This document shows, in pieces, positions 6,210-12,051 of a stretch of DNA of 12,051 nucleotides (position 1 is the first letter of the stretch; the number at the start of each line of letters is the position of its first letter). The stretch covers positions 509-12,559 of the forward strand of contig PLCG01000016.1 of the NCBI GenBank assembly GCA_003135575.1. Reading direction: 5' to 3'. Below the pieces are notes generated by a model, which saw only the letters and a program-made list of their open reading frames with translations, made no database searches and was not told the origin of the DNA. Made by a program: the position numbers and the translations under genes. This stretch comes from Nitrososphaerota archaeon (lineage in GTDB: Archaea > Thermoproteota > Nitrososphaeria > Nitrososphaerales > Gagatemarchaeaceae).

Positions 6210-6968
6210 CTACGGTTTGAGATGAGAATCTAGCGAGCTCTTGGATGCGGTCTGTCCTGTGTCGGCAGTGTCCTTCGAATCTTTGATCTTGTCCTTGGTC
6301 GTCTGACCGAAGTTGACGGCTTTCTTCCTGGCGCCGGCCTCCAAGTCCTCGAGGGCTGCCTTTGCGGCTCCGAAGAGTGCGGCTGAGACCATCAGCTCGG
6401 CCAAGATCTCCGAGGCGTCGTCGGGGTCCTCGTTGTCTGCTGCGTCGGCGAGGTCTTGCGCTGCGTTGAGAAGGCAAAGAGCATAGTTGAGCTCCCCTTC
6501 CTGCACGTCCTTCTTGGTGTAGTCCCGGTTAGGGTCGTTGAGCTGAGCGAGCGCGAAATAACAGATGGCGGCACGGTACTCATTGATTGCGGCGCTCACG
6601 TAGTCTTCGCTCGCTTGGTCGGTGTCGCCGTCGTTTTTCGCAGCATCCGCCCCTGCCTTCTCACTGGCTGCCTTGTCTTGTTTCTTCTTCGCTAAGTCTC
6701 GCAGGGTCGTTCCTGCGAGAGTAGAGTTGACCGTTGCGAGCTGGTCGTAAAGTTTCTTGATCTGGTTTTGGGCTTGGGTCGCGTTGGCGTTCGACGCCTT
6801 CCCTTTGTCTTTCCCTTTAGTGTCGGGCTTGAAACGGACATTGTGCTCGATGAAGGCTCGAAGAGCCTTTCCGAACAAGATCTCCAATTTCTGCATGGCC
6901 TTACTTGTGTTCGGCCCATTGCCTATCGCAGTGTTGATCTTGCCCACATAGTCTTCAAAGGTGGACAA
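6210..6968 (-). CDS. Ala-rich helical soluble protein, unknown function
   Basis: The product has 252 residues from a TTG start placed by a strong TATA box at 6998-7005 on the minus strand. There is no signal peptide or membrane segment. Residues 1-45 and 120-215 look like amphipathic helices with Ala, Leu and acidic residues (for example YVSAAINEYRAAICYFALAQ at 123-142), reminiscent of helical-hairpin or TPR-like packing. In between lies a Lys/Asp/Asn-rich linker (KGKDKGKASNANATQ), a possible coiled coil at 65-110, and another charged linker. The C-terminus is polar and disordered in character. I do not recognise the family. The gene is monocistronic, converging on the surface protein gene with 28 bases between them. 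Confidence 0.75.
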   Translation of the reverse strand: MSTFEDYVGKINTAIGNGPNTSKAMQKLEILFGKALRAFIEHNVRFKPDTKGKDKGKASNANATQAQNQIKKLYDQLATVNSTLAGTTLRDLAKKKQDKAASEKAGADAAKNDGDTDQASEDYVSAAINEYRAAICYFALAQLNDPNRDYTKKDVQEGELNYALCLLNAAQDLADAADNEDPDDASEILAELMVSAALFGAAKAALEDLEAGARKKAVNFGQTTKDKIKDSKDTADTGQTASKSSLDSHLKP

Positions 6969-6997
6969 GGATTCCCGAGCGTTCTTGCCGGGTTTGG

Positions 6998-7005
6998 TAT
7001 TTAAG
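6998..7005 (-). promoter_or_regulatory. TATA box of the 6968 gene
   Basis: On the minus strand the stretch reads CTTAAATA, inside GCACTTAAATACC, one of the clearest boxes in the window. Its centre is about 33 bases from the TTG start at 6968, predicting a leader of only a few bases. Confidence 0.55.
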
Positions 7006-7105
7006 TGCAGAGACTTTTCATGAACTTACCAACACATTCCGGCGTCAATGCCAAATGAGCGAATCTCACCCGGAACGAAAATGCAATCATAATAATCGGC
7101 CAAGA

Positions 7106-7113
7106 CTTAATAG
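7106..7113 (+). promoter_or_regulatory. TATA box of the pilin-like gene
   Basis: CTTAATAG is centred about 27 bases before ATG 7137. The transcript would begin at or next to the start codon. Confidence 0.55.
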
Positions 7114-7135
7114 ACGAACAAGCGTCTTTTGACGC
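7112..7135. promoter_or_regulatory. Overlapping inverted repeats between TATA box and start
   Basis: AGACG (7112-7116) pairs with CGTCT (7123-7127), and GCGTC (7122-7126) pairs with GACGC (7131-7135) around a TTTT loop. Three alternating copies of one five-base core therefore fill the space between the TATA box and ATG 7137. If transcription starts near 7136 they are DNA sites, such as a repressor operator, rather than an RNA hairpin. Confidence 0.35.
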
Positions 7136-7136
7136 C

Positions 7137-7637
7137 ATGAAGGGATCCGTGCTGGCCGTTGTCCTCGTGATAGTCTTCATCGTGATAGTGGCGGGAATAT
7201 ACTACATCTCGACCTCCAACGGCACCACTATTGGTGGGACGACCTCGTCGACCACCTCCTCTGTGGTGGGGTCGTCAGGCGGCGTGCTGATCACCTCGGA
7301 CAACGTGACCAAGACCGCGATCAGCGGGACGTGGCAGATCTCCCTCAAGAATACTGGCAGCGATGCCGTCACGAGCATCACAGTCTACCTCTACACCCCC
7401 ACTAGGGCGTTCATCTGCTCCGGGGCCGCGACGTCGGATGGCCTCTTCTTCAAGAACTGCCCTGCCTCGGCGAGCGGGAACCCGCTTCCTCCCAACGCGA
7501 CGGTAACAGGGAGCTCCACTGGCGCCGGGCCGATGTCGGCGACCGTCGGGACTGCATATCCGGTTGACGTCCACCTGGCCTTCGCGAGCGGCCAGACCTC
7601 CTGGCTGAATTCGACGGTGACGGCAAGGTCAGGCTGA
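7137..7637 (+). CDS. Pilin-like membrane-anchored surface protein
   Basis: The product has 166 residues. After MKGS, residues 5-24 are a single highly hydrophobic helix (VLAVVLVIVFIVIVAG), followed by YY and a Ser/Thr/Gly-rich linker (25-50). The rest (51-166) is beta-rich, including WQISLKNTGSDAVTSITVYL (66-85), with Cys94 and Cys108 able to form one disulfide. N-glycosylation sequons stand at N28, N56, N120 and N158, as expected for an archaeal exported protein. The Lys-Gly right before the helix resembles the cleavage site of class III (prepilin-type) signal peptides, so a pilin or pseudopilin is possible; a plain anchored protein is the alternative. ATG 7137 agrees with the TATA box. No pilus assembly ATPase or prepilin peptidase lies nearby. 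Confidence 0.75.
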   Translation: MKGSVLAVVLVIVFIVIVAGIYYISTSNGTTIGGTTSSTTSSVVGSSGGVLITSDNVTKTAISGTWQISLKNTGSDAVTSITVYLYTPTRAFICSGAATSDGLFFKNCPASASGNPLPPNATVTGSSTGAGPMSATVGTAYPVDVHLAFASGQTSWLNSTVTARSG

Positions 7638-7654
7638 GCCAAGGTGACTGGCTC
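7636..7654 (+). terminator. Hairpin at the end of the pilin-like gene
   Basis: GAGCCA (7636-7641) pairs with TGGCTC (7649-7654) around a seven-base loop, starting within the stop codon. There is no following T tract, so it may shape the 3' end of the mRNA rather than be a true terminator. I see nothing else between 7655 and 7787. Confidence 0.25.
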
Positions 7655-7787
7655 GGAGAAGTTGACGCGGAGGAAACAGGCTGAACTTAGGCTAATCGCT
7701 GAGTTGACCTTTGAGGCAACTCTGGCGGCGGTGTCGAAGCTCGCAGAAAGGGCAAGTGGGCCCCCAGCCTGAAATCGTGATAACGCC

Positions 7788-8336
7788 TCACTTTTCCCTA
7801 CCCTTGACCGGAGACGGAACGGGCGCCGGGCTTTCCCCAGCCACCCTTACAAGCGGGACCGTCATCACCTCCCGTATCTTCCTTGAGACGGGCACGCGGT
7901 CGTGGACCATCTTGAGCCTGATGTCCCGGTTGCTGTCGGTCTCGATGATTATCGTCCCGGTGTTGAGGATGCGGCCGACAATGTTCTTGATCACCTGAAG
8001 GTCAGGGAAGCCGGCGGCGGAGACCGTGTAGATCCTTCTGCTGAGGATGGCGCGCTGGATCTCAAGGCTGGAGCCCCTGAGCGTGTAGTGGCTTGACGCG
8101 CGGATCAAAGCTAGCCTTAGCGCACCGACGAGCCAAACCACGAAGACAGCGGCGTAGGTCCATGCAGCAGGGGGACCGACAAGAAGCCCCCGAGGCCGGC
8201 TCCCGTGACGAACTCGACCCACGATAGGGATGATCGCGAGCGCGACCACCTCTACCGTGAGCCCAATGAGCCCGGGCGTCACCCACGGGTGGCCCTCCCA
8301 GACCACCTGGGACGCCGAATCGGCTTCTCCACTCAT
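7788..8336 (-). CDS. Membrane protein with bacterial-type PH domain (YdbS/bPH2-like)
   Basis: The product has 182 residues. Two transmembrane helices (about 20-40 and 58-78) are joined by a basic segment RVRHGSRPRG. They are followed by a PH-like domain at 81-160 with the typical order HYTLRGSSLEIQRAILSRRI, then FPDLQVIKNIVGRILNTGTI and IIETD. This two-helix plus bPH2 layout (PF03703, formerly DUF304) is widespread in bacteria and archaea; the role is unknown but membrane-associated. The start used is ATG 8336, since an upstream TTG at 8357 adds an unlikely Cys-rich heptapeptide. The Pro-rich C-terminal tail is poorly conserved in character. The gene is divergent from the 8443 cluster with a 106-base shared upstream region in which I see no strong TATA box. 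Confidence 0.82.
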   Translation of the reverse strand: MSGEADSASQVVWEGHPWVTPGLIGLTVEVVALAIIPIVGRVRHGSRPRGLLVGPPAAWTYAAVFVVWLVGALRLALIRASSHYTLRGSSLEIQRAILSRRIYTVSAAGFPDLQVIKNIVGRILNTGTIIIETDSNRDIRLKMVHDRVPVSRKIREVMTVPLVRVAGESPAPVPSPVKGREK

Positions 8337-8442
8337 GCCATCGCAGCGGCACCACAATCCGCCGCGCGCTCATATCACGGATGAATGATTCCTCTAGAAG
8401 TAAGCTACTCAACCATGAAGAATCCGCAAGACGTAGAGGGCC

Positions 8443-8766
8443 ATGCAAAGCACGACCAGGTTCCGCTGGGACGAGCTCGTAAAGCGCGAGGTAAAGGGGA
8501 ACGACGACCTCAGCCTCGGCGAGATCAAGCAGTTCGGGCCAGGGTGGGTCATGATCGAGAAGGTCAACGACAAGGAGATGGCGCGGTTCTATCTCCCGAA
8601 GGCCTTGGCCAAGGGGTTCGACGGCAAGGTCGTGAGGTTCAACCTCACCGAGGAGCAGGCCGAGAAAGACTTCATGAAGCCCACGCCGCCAAAGCCTGAC
8701 GAGTACCAGATCTACTGGACCAAGGACACGCCCCCAGGGTTAGACATCTCCGTCCCCAAGGTATGA
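8443..8766 (+). CDS. Small beta-rich protein, possibly PRC-barrel-like
   Basis: The product has 107 residues, is soluble and has no Cys. The segment at 26-75 (EIKQFGPGWVMIEKVNDKEM, ARFYLPKALAKGFDGKVVRF, NLTEEQAEKDF) recalls small archaeal beta-barrel proteins of the PRC-barrel/DUF2171 kind, which share a G-x-x-V-x-x-E-K...FY-x-P-K...G-x-D-G-x-x-x-x-F spacing. This resemblance is from memory. The C-terminal third is Pro-rich (PTPPKPDEYQ). A GAGGG sequence at 8436-8440 precedes ATG 8443 and could serve as a ribosome binding site. The zinc-finger gene follows after 15 bases. Confidence 0.75.
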   Translation: MQSTTRFRWDELVKREVKGNDDLSLGEIKQFGPGWVMIEKVNDKEMARFYLPKALAKGFDGKVVRFNLTEEQAEKDFMKPTPPKPDEYQIYWTKDTPPGLDISVPKV

Positions 8767-8773
8767 GGGAGAT
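8765..8773 (+). promoter_or_regulatory. Ribosome binding site deciding the GTG 8782 start
   Basis: GAGGGAGAT overlaps the stop codon of the upstream gene and lies eight bases before GTG 8782. It pairs well with the 3' end of archaeal 16S rRNA. It supports translation of the second gene from an operon mRNA. Confidence 0.5.
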
Positions 8774-8781
8774 GGTCTCGA

Positions 8782-9120
8782 GTGGTCCTCGATCCTGCCC
8801 ATGAGTCGCTGACCAGAGACAAGCCGACGTGCCACTTCTGCGGCACAAAGTTCGATCCGGGATATTACTACACGTGCCATGTCTGCGATGCGGCCTACTG
8901 CTACATCCACATGAACAAGCACGTGAGGGCGCATCGCCCACCGAGCACCCAGCCCGAGGTGCCGGCTTGGGAGTTCGTACCAGGCACGAGGGCTGAGATC
9001 CCCACATCTAACCCTGAAGAGGTAGAGAGGATCCGCAGCTACGCCAGGGCCTCCCCGGCCAAGGCGAAGGACCTGATTCTGCCTCCCTCTGAGCACGTGA
9101 AGGTACCCTTCACAACGTAA
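8782..9120 (+). CDS. Small zinc-finger-like protein
   Basis: The product has 112 residues from a GTG start with a good ribosome binding site. The N-terminal half has the pattern C17-x2-C20-x11-C32-x2-C35-x4-C40-x2-H43-x3-H47-x3-H51, in CHFCGTKFDPGYYYTCHVCD followed by AAYCYIHMNKHVRAH. Eight possible ligands would bind two zinc ions, with cross-brace spacing like that of B-box, AN1 or FYVE-type modules in eukaryotic and archaeal proteins. The C-terminal half is Pro-rich and probably flexible. Such small fingers commonly mediate protein contacts. No membrane segment is present. It lies 15 bases after the barrel-like gene and 88 bases before the M48-type protease gene, all in one direction. Confidence 0.78.
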   Translation: MVLDPAHESLTRDKPTCHFCGTKFDPGYYYTCHVCDAAYCYIHMNKHVRAHRPPSTQPEVPAWEFVPGTRAEIPTSNPEEVERIRSYARASPAKAKDLILPPSEHVKVPFTT

Positions 9121-9208
9121 ATGTACTAGAAGTAGCCTTCAGAGGTTCATGCTCCGTTGCCGATCCTACTTCGAGAGGGCGACGGGGCCCGCTCTGTAGG
9201 GATCCTTT

Positions 9209-9844
9209 GTGGACCTTGGAAGTCTCTATCTGAAGGTGTTCCTGGGCGCCAGGTCGTTCAAGTCGTCGCAGCTCGATTCGCTCGCAAATGCCATGAGCGT
9301 CACGGACCGCCTCAGCAGCAACTCCAACGATAGGTACTTTGTGACAAAGGCCAACGTGGCGGCATTCAGCTTCGGTAACAAGCTCCTTTTCGGCGCAGGC
9401 TACTATGAAAGTCTCACCGAGAGCCAGAGGCTTGCTGTAGCGGCGCATGAGTTCGGCCATGTCTTAGGGGACTCAGGAGAGGTAAGGAAGAGGCTGGTGG
9501 CCCCGGCGGCCGTCGTGTCGCTGCTCTTGAGCATCCTCGCCTTCATGGGGACGGGCTCCATGGTCGCCCTGATGTTCGTCGCGGTGCTCGGTTTCGTCGC
9601 GGCCGCTGCGCTTCTGTCTTCTCTCGATTCTGACCATTACCTGAGGCATGAGATGAGTTGCGACAAGCTGGCTTCCGAATTTGTGAACGGAAAGTCGCTG
9701 GTCGAAGCGATCCATGTCGCAGAGTCGCTCCAGCGCGCCACCCCGAAGCTGATGGCTTCGCTATGGAAACGCTTGGGGGCCAAGGTCAACGAGTCTACGA
9801 AGATGAGGATCGACGCGATCCTCGCCCTGAAAGGCCCGGCCTAG
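9209..9844 (+). CDS. M48-type membrane zinc metalloprotease
   Basis: The product has 211 residues from GTG 9209. NVAAFSFGNKLLFGAGYYES (49-68) precedes VAAHEFGHVLGD (77-88), whose H80-E81-x2-H84 is the zinc-binding HExxH motif. Two transmembrane helices follow (about 97-115 and 117-138), then RHEMSCDKLAS, where E148 is the likely third zinc ligand and D152 completes the ExxxD signature of M48 (HtpX/Ste24) peptidases. It is shorter than HtpX (about 290) because the N-terminal helix pair is absent. The catalytic site would face the cytoplasm, so a role in membrane protein quality control or maturation is likely. The stop TAG shares its bases with the stop of the convergent gene. A GGGATC stretch 6-9 bases before the GTG is a possible ribosome binding site. 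Confidence 0.85.
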   Translation: MDLGSLYLKVFLGARSFKSSQLDSLANAMSVTDRLSSNSNDRYFVTKANVAAFSFGNKLLFGAGYYESLTESQRLAVAAHEFGHVLGDSGEVRKRLVAPAAVVSLLLSILAFMGTGSMVALMFVAVLGFVAAAALLSSLDSDHYLRHEMSCDKLASEFVNGKSLVEAIHVAESLQRATPKLMASLWKRLGAKVNESTKMRIDAILALKGPA

Positions 9845-10260
9845 AACGGCCAGAACTTCGGGATTGCGACCCCGAAGAGCGACGTGAGCACCACGTCCAC
9901 GACTACTAGCACTAGCCAGCCGACGACTACTATACCCGCAGCTTGGAGCCAGCCGGTGTCGAACGAGGCGCGGTAGACTGCCAGCCAAACGAGGATGGCG
10001 AAGATGAAAGAGATCATCACCGCGGAGGCGCCTAGGATCGGTTCAAGCAGAAAGCTCCCTGCCCAGAGGATGATCACGTACGCCAGGGCCCCGCCGAGGG
10101 TCGCGCCCATCGCGGACCCAAAGTCCGCCTTGCCGCCTGTTATCAGCTCGCCCGAGATGTATACTGGGATCGATATCACGATCCATAGCACGAGGAGCGT
10201 GATCCCCAGGATGATTAGTCCTTCTGCCGTGGTGGGTAACGTGAAACCAAACGTAGCCAT
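9841..10260 (-). CDS. Four-helix membrane protein, unknown function
   Basis: The product has 139 residues and is almost wholly hydrophobic, with four predicted transmembrane helices at about 14-36, 49-70, 76-94 and 106-129. Charged residues are few (GELITGGKADFGSAMG between helices 1 and 2; YRASFDTGW before helix 4). It ends IPKFWPF. I do not recognise the family; small polytopic proteins with a Gly/Ala-rich second helix are common in archaea. ATG 10260 agrees with a TATA-like box at 10291-10300. It converges on the M48 protease gene with a four-base overlap. Confidence 0.78.
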   Translation of the reverse strand: MATFGFTLPTTAEGLIILGITLLVLWIVISIPVYISGELITGGKADFGSAMGATLGGALAYVIILWAGSFLLEPILGASAVMISFIFAILVWLAVYRASFDTGWLQAAGIVVVGWLVLVVVDVVLTSLFGVAIPKFWPF

Positions 10261-10290
10261 GACTTCTCAGGAAGTTATGGTGCGCGCGAC

Positions 10291-10300
10291 CCTAAATACC
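10291..10300 (-). promoter_or_regulatory. Possible TATA box of the four-helix membrane protein gene
   Basis: On the minus strand it reads GGTATTTAGG, centred about 35 bases before ATG 10260, which predicts a leader of about 10 bases. Confidence 0.4.
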
Positions 10301-10402
10301 GATTCTCAGAGTCATCGGGCGTGGTCCTCTAGAGGATTTCTCTGGAGGATCCCGCCGCACCTAGTTCTCAGGGCCTCTGCGGATGAATCTCGGACCGGCA
10401 TG

Positions 10403-10410
10403 CTTAATAG
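10403..10410 (+). promoter_or_regulatory. TATA box of the methyltransferase gene
   Basis: CTTAATAG is identical to the box at 7106-7113. It predicts transcription from about 10433, downstream of ATG 10383, and so argues for a start codon further in. Confidence 0.45.
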
Positions 10411-10469
10411 AAAACTGGCGCACTCACGGCCTTGCCTGCTTGGCCAATAGATTGATTCCTGGAAGGAAA

Positions 10470-11840
10470 GTGGTCGCCGACGCCCCGGATCTTCTCACGC
10501 TACAGGATGCTGCAGCGCTGATAGGCAAGACCCCAAGCAACATCTCTTACCTCGTCCAATACAAGCGCTTGGCGAGATACAACGCCAGGGGGGAACCGGT
10601 CTCCCGCGCGCCCACGGGCGGCCTGAGGGTCTCAAGGAGCGAGCTTCTGGGATATGTGGAGAGCTGGAACCGAAGGGTCAGGTCGAGGATGGAGGCCTTG
10701 CAAATCGGCGACATGTCGCTTGCGTTCCATGAGGTCCCTGAGAGGGAGAGGACCAAGCACGTCCATAGGCTTCACCCCTACCTCGGGAAGTTCATACCTC
10801 AGCTGGTGGGCTATTTCCTCACGAGATACTTCGAGCAGGGTCAGACGGTGCTCGACCCCTTTTGCGGCTCGGGGACCACCCTCGTAGAGGCCAGCGAGCG
10901 CGGCATAGACTCCGTAGGGATCGACGTCTCCGCGTTCAACGTGATGATTTCGCGGGTGAAGCTGGCCGAGTACGACTCCCAGGCCGTCGAGGAGGAGGTC
11001 TTTGACATATCAAGGAGGACCGCCGAGTTCAGCGCAAGGGAGTTCCCTGATGGAAAGGGTGCGAGGATCAAGCGGGAACCTAACGGGAGCGACTATCTGG
11101 AGACCTGGTTCGCCCCGAGAAGCCTTCGAGAGATTCTCTTCTTCCGCGACCACATCCCCGAGTACGAGCACCAGGACCTGCTCAGGGTCCTCCTAAGCCG
11201 GACCGCGCGCTCCTGCAGGCTCGTTCACCACTATGACCTCGCGACGCCGAAGGTTCCTGTGCGAGCGCCATATGTCTGTTACAAGCACATGGGGAAGACG
11301 TGCGAGCCGGTCACGACGATCGTCCCCAGGCTGAGATTCTACTCGACCGACACCGTGAGGCGCATCAAGGAGTTCCAAACCGCCAGGAGGCCGGCCCGTT
11401 CGCTCGTGATTGAAGGTGACTCCAGGACGGTCAAGCTCGAGGACCACTTGAGCAGCTCCGGGCGCGTTGACGGCGTGTTCACGTCGCCCCCGTACGTGGG
11501 GCAGATCGACTACCACGAGCAGCACAGGTACGCGTATGAGCTCTTCGGGATAGAGAGGAAGGACGCGCTGGAGATCGGACCCAAGACGAGAGGCAAGGGT
11601 GAGAGCGCGAAGGCTGACTACGCGAGAAGCATGGCCCAGTCGCTGAGGAACGTCAGAGACCAGTTCTCGCCGCGGGCGGCGGTGCTCTTGGTCGCGAACG
11701 ACCGCTTGGGCCTTTATCCGGGCATCTTCGAGGAAGCGGGGATGCGCATCGAAAAGAAATTTGAGAGGCCCGTCGAGGACAGGACGGAGAGGGACAAGAG
11801 GCCGTATTCAGAGACCGTCTTCGTCGCCCGGCTCAGATGA
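10470..11840 (+). CDS. Site-specific DNA methyltransferase with N-terminal HTH domain
   Basis: The product has 456 residues from GTG 10470. Residues 7-65 resemble a MerR/excisionase-type helix-turn-helix (LLTLQDAAALIGKTPSNISY, then GGLRVSRSELLGYVESW). The methyltransferase follows: HRLHPYLGKFIPQL (99-112), motif I VLDPFCGSGTT (127-137), GID with acidic D152, a long middle region (165-310) with CYKHMGKTCEP that may recognise the target, then motif IV FTSPPY (337-342) followed by IDYHEQHRYAYELF. It transfers a methyl group from S-adenosylmethionine to DNA; the SPPY form favours N4-cytosine, but N6-adenine is possible. The motif order is I, then target region, then IV. The start at 10383 is also open, but the TATA box at 10403 and a GGAAGG site before 10470 support the shorter form; TTG 10452 is the third option. 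No restriction gene is visible on either side, so it may be a solitary epigenetic enzyme. Confidence 0.9.
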   Translation: MVADAPDLLTLQDAAALIGKTPSNISYLVQYKRLARYNARGEPVSRAPTGGLRVSRSELLGYVESWNRRVRSRMEALQIGDMSLAFHEVPERERTKHVHRLHPYLGKFIPQLVGYFLTRYFEQGQTVLDPFCGSGTTLVEASERGIDSVGIDVSAFNVMISRVKLAEYDSQAVEEEVFDISRRTAEFSAREFPDGKGARIKREPNGSDYLETWFAPRSLREILFFRDHIPEYEHQDLLRVLLSRTARSCRLVHHYDLATPKVPVRAPYVCYKHMGKTCEPVTTIVPRLRFYSTDTVRRIKEFQTARRPARSLVIEGDSRTVKLEDHLSSSGRVDGVFTSPPYVGQIDYHEQHRYAYELFGIERKDALEIGPKTRGKGESAKADYARSMAQSLRNVRDQFSPRAAVLLVANDRLGLYPGIFEEAGMRIEKKFERPVEDRTERDKRPYSETVFVARLR

Positions 11841-11844
11841 TCCG

Positions 11845-12051
11845 CTATTCTTCTTTCTTCCTTGTCATGTCCTTCTCGAACTGCCTTGCGTCCAGCTCGA
11901 CTCGCTCCAGGCCCTCCTTCCACAGCTGCGCGACGATGGGGACTAGGGTTACGACCAAGCTGGTAAACACTGTGCCCACCGAGACGAAGCCCATGATCGA
12001 GGCGAAGATCTTCCCCGCGTCGGTATTCAGCGGTATGGGCGGACCCTGACC
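11845..12051 (-). CDS. Membrane protein, C-terminal fragment
   Basis: The minus strand is open from the window edge to a TAG at 11845-11847, giving 68 residues without the start. The fragment has a polar stretch (GQGPPIPLNTDAGK), one hydrophobic helix (FASIMGFVSVGTVFTSLVVT, then LVPIVAQLW), and a charged tail (KEGLERVELDARQFEKDM) ending TRKKEE. It is probably an integral membrane protein with a cytoplasmic helical tail; the family is not recognisable. It converges on the methyltransferase gene with four bases between the stops. Confidence 0.65.
   Translation of the reverse strand, partial: GQGPPIPLNTDAGKIFASIMGFVSVGTVFTSLVVTLVPIVAQLWKEGLERVELDARQFEKDMTRKKEE

Noticed and set aside
6025..6477. 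Minus-strand ORF of 150 codons spanning the 3' ends of two genes
   Set aside because: Arg/Ser-rich product that overlaps two better-supported genes and has no promoter or start signal.
8062..8448. Minus-strand ORF of 128 codons over the PH-like gene
   Set aside because: The PH-like frame has clear membrane helices and domain motifs; this frame has neither.
8385..8699. Plus-strand ORF of 104 codons overlapping the 8443 gene
   Set aside because: Arg/Gly/Gln-rich product in a shadow frame; the 8443 frame has a ribosome binding site and balanced composition.
10383..10469. ATG 10383 as start of the methyltransferase
   Set aside because: A TATA box at 10403-10410 lies within this extension, and the extra 29 residues do not resemble part of the HTH or methylase domain; kept only as an alternative.
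1..12051. tRNA, rRNA, insertion sequence or prophage signature
   Set aside because: No cloverleaf, rRNA-like conserved stretch, transposase, integrase or flanking long inverted repeat was seen by eye; a covariance or profile search would be needed to exclude them fully.

Overview
The window looks like a chromosomal segment from an archaeon, most likely a mesophilic, GC-rich soil or sediment lineage of the Thermoproteota/Nitrososphaerota type. The evidence is indirect. AT-rich TATA-like boxes (CTTAATAG, CTTAAGTAG, ACTTAAATA) lie about 25-35 bases upstream of several start codons, so several transcripts would be leaderless. AGG/AGA arginine codons, TTG/GTG starts and small exported proteins are frequent. 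No rRNA, tRNA, CRISPR array, insertion sequence or integrase was seen, so the lineage cannot be fixed from this window.

Layout. 1-324: 3' end of a PF03640-type secreted repeat protein (+). 325-638: mostly non-coding, with one doubtful 37-codon ORF. 639-3332 (-): a two-gene unit of a class III nucleotide cyclase/TolB-like/TPR protein followed by a zincin-like HELLE protein. 3476-4021 (-): a DUF1684 protein. 4247-6181 (+): a two-gene cassette of exported proteins, a Cys-rich anchored protein and a surface protein with an 18-residue repeat stalk and a C-terminal membrane anchor. 6210-6968 (-): an Ala-rich soluble orphan. 7137-7637 (+): a pilin-like membrane-anchored protein with N-glycosylation sequons. 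7788-8336 (-): a PH-like membrane protein. 8443-9844 (+): a cluster of a small beta-rich protein, a zinc-finger-like protein and an M48-type membrane metalloprotease. 9841-10260 (-): a four-helix membrane protein convergent with the protease. 10470-11840 (+): a DNA methyltransferase with an N-terminal HTH. 11845-12051 (-): C-terminal part of a membrane protein.

Taken together, the window is rich in cell-surface and membrane genes: four exported or anchored proteins, three or four membrane proteins and two putative metalloproteases. Beside them lie one signalling protein and one solitary DNA methyltransferase. I see no known defence or biosynthetic operon. The most unusual items are the 18-residue-repeat surface protein and its Cys-rich partner, the compact barrel/zinc-finger/M48 cluster, the cyclase with Asn in place of the usual substrate-selecting Lys, and the HTH-methyltransferase fusion without a visible restriction partner.
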